Of a stretch of DNA of 64,000 bases, positions 38,201-43,698 are shown one piece after another. Where the stretch lies: positions 193,581 through 257,580 of the forward strand of contig JACKNE010000010.1 of assembly GCA_024235035.1 (NCBI GenBank), given 5' to 3'. How positions within the stretch are numbered: the first letter of the stretch is position 1; each line of letters begins with the position of its first letter. A model generated the notes under the pieces. That model made no database searches and had not been told where the DNA came from. It worked only from the letters and a program-made list of their open reading frames with translations. Origin of the DNA: Gammaproteobacteria bacterium (GTDB lineage: Bacteria; Pseudomonadota; Gammaproteobacteria; Competibacterales; Competibacteraceae). Made by a program: the position numbers and the translations under genes.

Positions 38201-38449
38201 GCCACCGATCCTCTTTTACCACCAGATTCAGTGAGTTTTTTACCCCTGCAAAACGAAGAATTTATCCTGTTTGATGTTGGACTGGGCTATCGCCTGCCAA
38301 AGCGGCAGGGACTTATCAGTCTGGAAGTGAAAAATTTGCTCGACAAACAGTTTCAATTTCAGGACTATGCTTTTCAAACAGGAGGGGTTGTTAGCCCACT
38401 CTATATTCCCGAGCGGACGTTTTTTGGTCGGTTCGTGCTTAACTTCTGA
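35213..38449 (+). CDS. Exported FecR-domain/TPR/outer-membrane beta-barrel fusion
   Basis: A 1078-aa protein of unusual build. A signal peptide (about 1-28) is followed by a FecR-type domain (about 35-170; TRSATATIRGTEFGLAV). TPR-like repeats follow (about 215-560, with many Ala-rich A..LDP-type units). A C-terminal beta-barrel of roughly 480 residues ends in Phe (FFGRFVLNF). Near the end, GYRLPKRQGLISLEVKNLLDK resembles the last strands of TonB-dependent receptors, but no plug domain is visible. It is likely an outer-membrane channel or receptor with a periplasmic TPR part. Two small Cys-containing proteins follow within 350 bases. The barrel-coding part looks more A/T-rich than the first half. 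Confidence 0.8.
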   Translation: MRGYCHGWLIRFCLWLMLGLTPLCPALAEKAGEVVSLSGAAEVFREGRWQPVAVGAPLAAGEIVQIGVGSRAAILLVGGMQIKLKGYSRLELKQLVPPPEGFIPTATQILKNILRVLDGEIWVRSSEPLEVQTRSATATIRGTEFGLAVGPGDTARLSVVNGLVEFANPQGRVLVAANEQAEVKLGEAPRKTVLLNPLDAVQWSLYYPSVVRDVQGHPEIQAAQNHLQRGEVNAARQAIDRALARDPHDALAYSLRSNLELVQNHRAQARADAQQAVAVNPSSSTAWLSLSLVEQAEFDLDAALAAARQAVALDPKNSQALIQESGLLLGMGRLQEAVQVAAQAREQAPDDAMVNTVWGFLELAHNRVSDAREAFQAAIAQDSTLGLPHLGLGLVWFRGNQTEAAITEMRKATLLEPQVSLYNSYLGKAFYENKQDRQAQKYLDVAKQLDPHDPTPYLYDAIRLQSVNRPVEAVASLQKSIELNDERGVYRSRLLLDEDLAARSAALGHTYNEVGFTQLGLKEGWQSVNRDPTNHSAHRLLADAYAALPGVEAARASELLQAQLLQPLNITPVSPRMAETRLALPVAGPLTPSLYEFNPLFVRDRPTLSFSGLGGNQETWGNELIVSGLTDRFSYSLGQFHYQSNGYRDNNDLENNLYNLFVQTEITPDFSLQAEYRSLETSSGYLESRYDGLLRSGHVSIEQETARIGARYSLSPQTDLIASLIYTDRDFLLSSSRNTFGTAEKGTQAETQLIYRADDFNIITGLGAYFIDYTFSRAPMNPDGTQKTAYSYANIKSPDSVIWTIGLGYESDDSPYARLNEFNPKFGVQWAINNQVSLRAAAFKTVKKEFATRQTLEPTQVAGFNQLIDLISLTVSKNYGIGLDVRFNEQWFGGVEALRRDNDTPFGRLNTLGSYFIELNQETFYSAYLYWMPHHEWVLSTQWRYEKFEDEGACLPCLAAIPARLETFSIPLNVQYFHPSGFFAGWGMTYVNQDIQATDPLLPPDSVSFLPLQNEEFILFDVGLGYRLPKRQGLISLEVKNLLDKQFQFQDYAFQTGGVVSPLYIPERTFFGRFVLNF

Positions 38450-38471
38450 TCTCAAACGAGGAGGAAATCCG

Positions 38472-38708
38472 ATGAGTCTGACTGGTGTCGAAGTGCCTGC
38501 CGCAACCCTGGATAGTATTAAGCCCAATACGATTCTGATGGTCATCTCCGATGATCAGGGAAAAGCCAGGGTTATCCAGATCGATCCTCAATCAGCGCCC
38601 AAAGGAGAAGCTATTTTGCGGGTGGCGCCTGGTGATAGTCAGTCGCAAGGTGGATGCTGGGTGCGTACCAACGGTGGTTGGGAATGGGTAGACCCCTGCC
38701 CGTGGTGA
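38472..38708 (+). CDS. Small Cys/Trp-rich-tailed protein, copy 1
   Basis: A 78-aa product, with no known family recognised. It starts at ATG 38472 behind a strong GAGGAGGA site, 22 bases after the barrel gene stop. No signal peptide is visible. It shares the pattern EVP..L..I.PNTILM..SD..GK and the tail QGGC..V...G....W.DPCP with the next gene, so the two are paralogues. The tail holds two Cys, three Trp and several Gly, consistent with a disulfide or a modified peptide core (inference). A repeated tail sequence and a terminator follow. Confidence 0.75.
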   Translation: MSLTGVEVPAATLDSIKPNTILMVISDDQGKARVIQIDPQSAPKGEAILRVAPGDSQSQGGCWVRTNGGWEWVDPCPW

Positions 38709-38732
38709 GTTGATCGGCCATTTCTGATCGTG
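38709..38732. repeat. 24-bp post-gene repeat, copy 1
   Basis: A sequence containing TTGATCGGCCATTTCTGAT follows the stop of the first small protein gene. Near-identical copies lie at 39121-39144 and 39307-39330, the first directly after the second small protein gene. It looks like part of a tandemly duplicated gene-plus-tail unit. Confidence 0.7.
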
Positions 38733-38741
38733 CTGTTGGTG

Positions 38742-38768
38742 CCGGCTCAGCGCATGAGCCGGTTTTTT
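38742..38768 (+). terminator. Intrinsic terminator after copy 1
   Basis: CCGGCTCA (38742-38749) pairs with TGAGCCGG (38755-38762), and six T follow. A textbook Rho-independent terminator between the two small protein genes, so copy 2 needs its own promoter or read-through. Confidence 0.88.
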
Positions 38769-38795
38769 AGTGTTATGTCATTTGGGGAGATTGTG

Positions 38796-39125
38796 ATGAA
38801 GAAATCCATTTTTGCCTTAGCTATTGCCGGCATGCTGGCTAGTTTTAGTGCGTTTGCGGATTCTCCTAATTTTCCTTTCCAGCTTCCTTTAGTGGGCGCT
38901 GAAGTTCCTTTTGAATATCTCTCCAAGATCGAGCCGAATACGATCCTTATGATCATGTCGGATAAAGAAGGGAAAACGCAAGTGGTGAAAATTGATCGCA
39001 GCAACCTTCCCAGAGGCGTGGCTTTTTTGAGAGTGACGGCGAATGCTGCTGGTGAATCACAAGGCGGGTGCTACGTACTGATTAATGGTTTTTTGGTATG
39101 GATGGACCCCTGCCCATACGGTTGA
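38796..39125 (+). CDS. Secreted small Cys-containing protein, copy 2
   Basis: 109 aa from ATG 38796, preceded by GGGGAGA. Unlike copy 1 it has a clear signal peptide (MKKSIFALAIAGMLASFSAFA), giving a mature chain of about 88 residues. The mature part aligns with copy 1 along its whole length: EVPFEYLSKIEPNTILMIMSD, then QGGCYVLINGFLVWMDPCP. Both cysteines are conserved. It is predicted periplasmic or exported. Its neighbourhood with the FecR-TPR-barrel gene suggests it could be a ligand, cargo or accessory subunit of that barrel (inference). Family unknown. Confidence 0.78.
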   Translation: MKKSIFALAIAGMLASFSAFADSPNFPFQLPLVGAEVPFEYLSKIEPNTILMIMSDKEGKTQVVKIDRSNLPRGVAFLRVTANAAGESQGGCYVLINGFLVWMDPCPYG

Positions 39126-39144
39126 TCGGCTATTTCTGATCGTG
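39121..39144. repeat. 24-bp post-gene repeat, copy 2
   Basis: Matches the repeat at 38709-38732 with a single substitution and overlaps the stop codon of the second small protein gene. A terminator of the same sequence type follows, so the duplicated unit comprises gene end, tail and terminator. Confidence 0.7.
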
Positions 39145-39154
39145 TTTTTGGTAT

Positions 39155-39180
39155 CGGCTCAGCGCATGAGCCGGCTTTTT
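39155..39180 (+). terminator. Intrinsic terminator after copy 2
   Basis: CGGCTCA (39155-39161) pairs with TGAGCCG (39167-39173), and a T run (39176-39180) follows. The stem and loop are nearly identical to the terminator at 38742-38768. Confidence 0.85.
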
Positions 39181-39224
39181 GATGATGTTCATTTCAGTTG
39201 GACTCCGGTTCGGAGCCTCGGCAG

Positions 39225-39303
39225 CGAGGTAGGTCGGGCAAAAGCGTCGCGTTGCCCGACGGGAACGCGCCTGTCGGGCACGTCCTGTGCCCGACCTACC
39301 TCG
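39225..39303. repeat. 79-bp intergenic element with nested inverted repeats
   Basis: Perfect 16-bp terminal inverted repeats (39225-39240 CGAGGTAGGTCGGGCA; 39288-39303) enclose a second inverted pair (TTGCCCGAC near 39252; GTCGGGCA near 39273). This double-hairpin design is typical of REP/MITE-like non-coding elements. The same layout, with a different inner sequence, occurs at 55869-55949. Confidence 0.75.
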
Positions 39304-39306
39304 TGA

Positions 39307-39330
39307 ATTGATCGATCATTTCTGATCGTG
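39307..39330. repeat. 24-bp post-gene repeat, orphan copy 3
   Basis: A third copy of the tail found after both small protein genes, with three differences and no small protein gene before it. The double-hairpin element at 39225-39303 lies where a third gene might have been. Confidence 0.65.
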
Positions 39331-39332
39331 TC

Positions 39333-39362
39333 AAAAAACCAGCTCAATCGAGCCGGTTTTTT
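39333..39362. terminator. Bidirectional terminator
   Basis: A six-A run and CC-GCTC pair with GAGC-GG and a six-T run, with one A/C mismatch and an AATC loop. It can terminate both the small-protein transcripts (+) and the convergent DUF29 gene (-), whose stop codon lies inside the stem-loop. Confidence 0.82.
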
Positions 39363-39793
39363 GAGTTCGGCCACCAATCGCCGGTAACCTGTTCCACAGT
39401 GAACGGACATTGCTCCGGGAAGATCGCCAGAGGCAAACCGGGTTCACCTGCGGCATTCCGCCTTGCACTGGGATAAACCTCAGTCAGTAAACTCGACAAT
39501 TGCGGGTACAAACTGGGACTGTCTTTAATCTGCCAGGCGATTTGATCCCGTCCATTGGCAATGGAGAGTCGCCAACTGGTTCCCTGCCGTTCAGGCTGAT
39601 ACCGCCATTTCAGTAAGTGCATGGTGACGCTCAATAGGTAGCTTCTCAGTGCGTTCCTATCCCGGCGTCCCATGCTCTCAATCTCCTCGATCAGATGCTC
39701 GGTATCCAGTGCGGATAACGCACCTTGGCGCAATAAATCAGCCTGCTGTTGGGTCCACAGATAGAAGTCGGTTTCATAGATCGTGGTGCTCAT
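39344..39793 (-). CDS. DUF29 family protein
   Basis: 149 aa, cytoplasmic. The N-terminus YETDFYLWTQQQADLLRQG, the central LIEEIESMGRRDRNALRSYL and HLLKWRYQPE match DUF29, a family of unknown function common in cyanobacteria and proteobacteria. Its stop lies within a bidirectional terminator. It is the last chromosomal gene before the integrated element. Confidence 0.88.
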   Translation of the reverse strand: MSTTIYETDFYLWTQQQADLLRQGALSALDTEHLIEEIESMGRRDRNALRSYLLSVTMHLLKWRYQPERQGTSWRLSIANGRDQIAWQIKDSPSLYPQLSSLLTEVYPSARRNAAGEPGLPLAIFPEQCPFTVEQVTGDWWPNSKNRLD

Positions 39794-39883
39794 GGGGCTG
39801 TTCCTAAAAAATTAACCAAACAGTTGGCGTCAGTGCATCAATCGGATCGAGACGGTTTCAGCCGCAAGGCGTCATTGCGTTCT

Positions 39884-39955
39884 TGATTCTGCATCGAATA
39901 CAGTCAATCGGCAACACCGGGATAAATCGTTCGATGATACAAACCGTTACAGAAT
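39884..39955. repeat. Imperfect direct repeat, left copy
   Basis: About four fifths of positions match 49817-49889 by eye, including the blocks TGATTCTGCATCGAAT and ATGATACAAACCG. The right copy lies upstream of the integrase gene. Confidence 0.65.
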
Positions 39956-40029
39956 GATCGGCTTAAAAGATCATATTACTGTTTGTAATTATTGTGTTTT
40001 TTGAATAGGTAGAAGGGCTGATTGGATAG

Positions 40030-40051
40030 CGGGTCGCTCCTGGGTCGCTGT
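40030..40051. repeat. Candidate attachment site core, left copy (attL)
   Basis: 22 bases identical to 49744-49765, with unrelated sequence on both sides of each copy, as expected for an attachment core. Internally it is GGGTCGCT-CCT-GGGTCGCT. No tRNA gene is present at either end. Confidence 0.6.
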
Positions 40052-40138
40052 GAGAAATTCATCCGCATGCTGATTAGAACCCGCCAAAAGTGAGAAATCC
40101 TCACTTTTAAAAACCAGTTTTTTCCAAAATGGAAAGAG

Positions 40139-40759
40139 TTGAGAGGGCCTGCCATTGTCCTCGCCGAACACGCTGAGAACGAAATCCGCAAAGACTTCAC
40201 CCGCAGTGAGCGAGTGGCCATTGGTAAAGCCGTTGAAGCGGAGCTTGGCAAACGGCAAGGGCAGCGGACGGATTTGGCGAGCGAGAGTCAGGGCGAACTT
40301 GTGCAAAATTTTGCACAAGTTGAATCAGGACAGAAAACCATTGAAATCGCCGCTCAAAAAGCCGGTTTCGGTAACAAGGAAACCTACCGCCAAGCCAAAA
40401 CCGTTGTCGATCACGCGGAACCCGATCAAGCCAGCTATCTACGCGGGAAACGGTATAACGGGGAGAAAAAAGCGGTCGGAGAGCATACCGGCAATCAGCA
40501 CATGGAAAGGGATCAAAATGATCCAATTCCAACAGCCGACCGACTCGCCACTGAATTCAAAGTCAGTCCGGCGACGGTCAAGCGCGATGGTCAATATGCG
40601 GCTGCCGTAGACACCCTCGCGGATGCGGGCATTGAGCCGGTCAGTCCGGCAACAATCAAAACAACCTATGAAAGCCGAAAAACTGGCGAAGACCGGGGTT
40701 CCAATTACCCTCGGCGTTTCGCTTCCTTCCAGGGGCCCCTGGCTCTATCGCTTCGCTGA
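40139..40759 (+). pseudogene. Truncated ParB-like (C-terminal) fragment
   Basis: The 206-codon frame resembles the region after the ParB nuclease domain of plasmid and phage ParB-like proteins: LAEHAENEIRKDFTRSERVAIGKAVEAELG, then EIAAQKAGFGNKETYRQAKTVVD. Later there is a replication-type helix-turn-helix segment (LATEFKVSPATVKRDGQYAAAVD). The N-terminal ParB domain is missing and the only start is a TTG with no ribosome site. It sits next to the left repeat and runs opposite to the other element genes. It is probably a broken gene. A 26-bp perfect palindrome lies inside it. Confidence 0.6.
40296..40321. repeat. Perfect 26-bp palindrome inside the ParB-like fragment
   Basis: Arms AACTTGTGCAAAA/TTTTGCACAAGTT meet with no spacer. 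It overlaps codons for ELVQNFAQVE, a conserved stretch in relatives, so part of it may be codon-driven. The perfect symmetry also fits a DNA-binding site. Confidence 0.6.
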
Positions 40760-40848
40760 GGGTCATCGCGGCTGAGGCGTTCCGCTAGACACGGGCGCTA
40801 CACTTCGTTTCGGTTTCAACGAAAGAATCTGCCAATAAAAACAACAAA

Positions 40849-40868
40849 AAACCCGCCGAAGCGGGTTT
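40849..40868 (-). terminator. Terminator of the element's left-going operon
   Basis: AAACCCGC-CGAA-GCGGGTTT is a tight stem with a tetraloop. On the minus strand a T-rich stretch follows. It lies 21 bases after the last minus-strand gene. Confidence 0.82.
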
Positions 40869-40889
40869 CCTTTGTGCGAGATGCGCGAG

Positions 40890-41183
40890 TTAATGAGGGT
40901 GCTGTGGACCCGATAACATCGGGATCGAAACATCGTCGTTCGGGTGATGTTGGACAATCCAGGCGGTCACCGCCAGTAGCGCGCCAATCAGGTCATCAGC
41001 GGTCGCCTTCCCGACTTTGAACTGAGCCACAGCCGCTAAGGCTGTGGTGGCGACTTCCGGCGCTGTGAGATGCTGGGCAGTCCACACTGCATCATTCTGG
41101 CGGTCGGAAATCAGACAGAGCAGATGCAGCGCCAGGCGCTTTTCCGTAGGCAGGTTTTCGGGAATTTCAGTGGTTTCGGTCAT
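40890..41183 (-). CDS. Hypothetical element protein
   Basis: 97 aa, no recognised family. It is helical, with an Ala/Val-rich centre (VATTALAAVAQFKVGKATADDLIGALLAVTAWIV) that may be amphipathic rather than membrane-spanning, and a His/Pro-rich end. It lies nine bases after the capsid fusion gene and before the operon terminator, so it may be a head-related or accessory protein. An AGGTGAC site precedes the ATG. Confidence 0.6.
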   Translation of the reverse strand: MTETTEIPENLPTEKRLALHLLCLISDRQNDAVWTAQHLTAPEVATTALAAVAQFKVGKATADDLIGALLAVTAWIVQHHPNDDVSIPMLSGPQHPH

Positions 41184-41192
41184 CAGGTCACC

Positions 41193-43160
41193 TTATGCCA
41201 TTTTCACAGCGCCGGCCCAACCAATGGCGGCGCAAGCCACGTCGAATCGAACTTTGTACTTGACGACATCCCGGTCGAAGTCGAGCTCTTCCTGGACTTC
41301 GGGCACGAAAATCCCGTTGAGGTAGGCGAGGCGAAGGACAGGCGCGACGTGTGGGTCACTCAGTAGATACCAATCGTCAGCATCGACCAGATCCAAGCGG
41401 GGATCGCTGACCACCGCCAATTGGCTCACCCATTTCGGCGTGGTTTGTTCAGTGTCGCTGGCGGGTCGATAGCTGACGGAAGTAATCACAGCGTCGGCGT
41501 CCCCTTCGACCGCGACCGGACAGACAATGTACTTAGGTTGCGTCAGCACAAAGCCACCACTGGAATCTTGCTGTTTGCGCATCAAGACGCGGGCTTTGTT
41601 GAGTCCGGCAATGGCGACTGCCGCAGACGAAGTATCCAAGTTGCCGTGGTCAGCATGGAACAGGGCAGTGCTGTCGGACATGGCCGCATTGGCGGTCAAG
41701 ACACCAAAGACCAAATCCCGTTCGAGACGGCTTGAGGCGTGGGCGGCGCTGTGAATCAGTGAAGCGAAGGCTTGCAAGTCATCGTTGATGATCGCTTCTC
41801 GGGAGAGCGTCAAGCCGCGTGCGTAGGTAGCCAACTTGTAGGATTCAGCGCCATCCGAGAGCGCGGCATACTTGATTTCGCCAGCTTCTCGCTTCAACTC
41901 CAAACCAGGCAGGAACGAGACATTCACGGCTTGGTGGGTTTTGAAATCGGGTAGATCAGCCCGGTCGCAAAGGGCGCGATGCTGTTGACTCAGTTCCTCG
42001 AAGCGGTCCGTCAAACTTTTGTTGGCCATGGCGCTCAAGAGGTGCGGGAAATCTGAGGTGGTCATGGCCGCTTTGACCAGCTGCGGGCGACTCATGCCAA
42101 TCGGGTTTTGACCCGCAGCGTTCAGGCACAGCGCGGCCATACCGGTCAAGCTGGTGTTCTGAAAGTCGCGGGCGGCGGGGTGGGCCTTTTTCAGGTTCGC
42201 ACCCATGCGGGCGGCGAGTGCATCGCTAGCGGCTTGTACGAAATCGGCATGACCACCATAAGGCGTGGTTCGGAACGCACCGATGGCGCTGTTGATCGGG
42301 GTAGCTTGGTCGCGTTCCACGTCTTTCTTCCACAGCAGATGGATAGCGCGGTCCGGGTGGATGCCGGCCAGGAGGATCGGTTCGGCTTCACCTTCAAGGT
42401 GCAGGTGAGCGGCCATATTTCGAATCTCGCGGGCTTCGAGTAGCCGGGCTTGGAGTTGCGCTTCCGTGTAAGGCCGATCCAATAGCGCCTTGGCCAAGTT
42501 CGGTTCACCCGCAGCGGTGCAGGCGTCTGCAATGGCGTTGGCGCTCATGACGGGGCTACTGGCCACCACTGGAGCAGCAGGTGGAACGGGTGGAACCGTG
42601 GAGGATGGCGCGGAGGTTTTATACATGGCGAATCTCGCAGGAAGTTGAAAGGGACCAAGACACAGCGCGGCAGAGCAGGGATGGTTCACGACTTCATCGA
42701 CGATGCCGAATTCCTTGGCCTCCTTCGCGCTCAGCCAGGTATCCCCTCGTTTCATGTAGGCGGAAATTTCCTCAATCGGACGTCCGGTCTTTTGGGCGTA
42801 AATCTGGGCGTAAGCGGTGGAATACCGTTCAAGCGCCTCGACGTATTCACGAAGTTTCGCGGCGTTGCCTTCCACCAAAATGTAGGGGTCGTGAAGCGCA
42901 AAAACTGTGTTTTCGAGCGCCACGGTGTGGCCTGCACAGCAAATCAGCGTGGCGGCGCTGGCGCATAAGCCTTCAACCCGCACGGTGACTTGACCGGGAT
43001 GCGCGGCCAAGGCGTTGTAGATCGCTAAACCGCTTCCAGCGTCACCGCCCCATGAGTTGACGCAAACCGTCACTGGAGCACGGGGTTTGGCGCGGAGTCC
43101 CTCAACCACGCTGCGGGCCATTTCCGCTGAGATCATGTCGTAAATAGTGAATGTTTCCAT
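41193..43160 (-). CDS. Prohead protease/major capsid protein fusion
   Basis: 655 aa from ATG 43160 (an in-frame TTG at 43190 overlaps the previous gene). Residues about 1-190 are a ClpP-like S14 protease with NSWGGDAGSGLAIYNAL, the nucleophile Ser in EGLCASAATLIC and the His in FALHDPYILVEGN. A Pro/Val/Ala-rich linker follows. The C-terminal part, from about residue 400, resembles Mu-type major head proteins: LPGLELKREAGEIKYAALSDGAE, ALFHADHGNLD and SDPHVAPVLRLAYLNG. Such fused ProMCP proteins are known in phages and satellites; the protease matures the capsid. No portal or terminase lies next to it. Confidence 0.85.
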   Translation of the reverse strand: METFTIYDMISAEMARSVVEGLRAKPRAPVTVCVNSWGGDAGSGLAIYNALAAHPGQVTVRVEGLCASAATLICCAGHTVALENTVFALHDPYILVEGNAAKLREYVEALERYSTAYAQIYAQKTGRPIEEISAYMKRGDTWLSAKEAKEFGIVDEVVNHPCSAALCLGPFQLPARFAMYKTSAPSSTVPPVPPAAPVVASSPVMSANAIADACTAAGEPNLAKALLDRPYTEAQLQARLLEAREIRNMAAHLHLEGEAEPILLAGIHPDRAIHLLWKKDVERDQATPINSAIGAFRTTPYGGHADFVQAASDALAARMGANLKKAHPAARDFQNTSLTGMAALCLNAAGQNPIGMSRPQLVKAAMTTSDFPHLLSAMANKSLTDRFEELSQQHRALCDRADLPDFKTHQAVNVSFLPGLELKREAGEIKYAALSDGAESYKLATYARGLTLSREAIINDDLQAFASLIHSAAHASSRLERDLVFGVLTANAAMSDSTALFHADHGNLDTSSAAVAIAGLNKARVLMRKQQDSSGGFVLTQPKYIVCPVAVEGDADAVITSVSYRPASDTEQTTPKWVSQLAVVSDPRLDLVDADDWYLLSDPHVAPVLRLAYLNGIFVPEVQEELDFDRDVVKYKVRFDVACAAIGWAGAVKMA

Positions 43161-43180
43161 ACCCTCACTTTCAACGATTT

Positions 43181-43522
43181 CTACTGACAAGTGAATGGGT
43201 TACTTGTCAGTATGCGGTAAAGATGTCGTTGCGAGGTCGGCAGCTTGCGTCCGGTCTGAGCCGCTTGGTAGAGCAAGGCTTTGATCGGGTCATTTTGCGC
43301 ATGACCCGACCAGCGCCGAATGATCGCGGCCAGTTGCTGGGCTTTCTGCCAGGCCGTTCCCGATAGCAGATAGCCTGCCTGTCGTAGCAGATCCTCTTGC
43401 AAGGCGCGACGGTTCGCATCAGGCAGGTGTTGAATCAATGCGGCGCGTAGATCGCTCACCAGAGGCGGCGGGAAGTGACCCGTCGATGCCGCCACGTCCA
43501 AACGAATCAGCAGGTCATTCAT
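43181..43522 (-). CDS. Hypothetical element protein, translationally coupled
   Basis: 113 aa, no known family. The start ATG 43522 overlaps the stop of the upstream zinc-finger gene as ATGA, and its end overlaps or touches the capsid fusion start. The sequence is helical and basic near the end (GRKLPTSQRHLYRIL). Coupling on both sides supports a real gene. Confidence 0.65.
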   Translation of the reverse strand: MNDLLIRLDVAASTGHFPPPLVSDLRAALIQHLPDANRRALQEDLLRQAGYLLSGTAWQKAQQLAAIIRRWSGHAQNDPIKALLYQAAQTGRKLPTSQRHLYRILTSNPFTCQ

Positions 43523-43698
43523 GGCCGCTTCTCCATCCATCGCCTTGCCGATTTCAGTGCAGCGCCTAAGCGGGTCCAGCGCCAGCAGTTCAGGCAGACC
43601 CGGTGACGGGGCGGCGCATCCAGCGGTAGGCGGGCTTGGCAGACAGCACAATGGCGGTGACGTGGCGGCTGTGACGGGAACTCAAGGATCGTGCTCAT
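43519..43698 (-). CDS. Small zinc-ribbon-like protein
   Basis: 59 aa with two CxxC pairs (CAVC and CLNC, 16 residues apart), a typical zinc-ribbon layout, and a basic C-terminus (WTRLGAALKSARRWMEKRP). ATG 43698 overlaps the primase-helicase stop as ATGA and its stop overlaps the next ATG the same way. It is probably a nucleic-acid-binding accessory protein; the exact role is unknown. Confidence 0.65.
   Translation of the reverse strand: MSTILEFPSQPPRHRHCAVCQARLPLDAPPRHRVCLNCWRWTRLGAALKSARRWMEKRP

Larger units (their letters stand above)
39794..40138. other. Left junction of the integrated element with integrase debris
   Basis: No intact gene. On the minus strand, 39833-39876 closely matches the 3' end of the integrase gene (encoding RLAAETVSIRLM; compare RLAAETVAIRLM in the intact gene). 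Next, 39884-39955 is an imperfect copy of 49817-49889, the region just upstream of the intact integrase. The 22-bp repeat at 40030-40051 then matches the integrase 5' end. This order suggests debris of at least one earlier related insertion. Confidence 0.65.

Noticed and set aside
40155..40610. 151-codon plus-strand frame overlapping the ParB-like fragment
   Set aside because: The other frame matches ParB-family residues; this one is low-complexity Lys/Pro sequence typical of a shadow.
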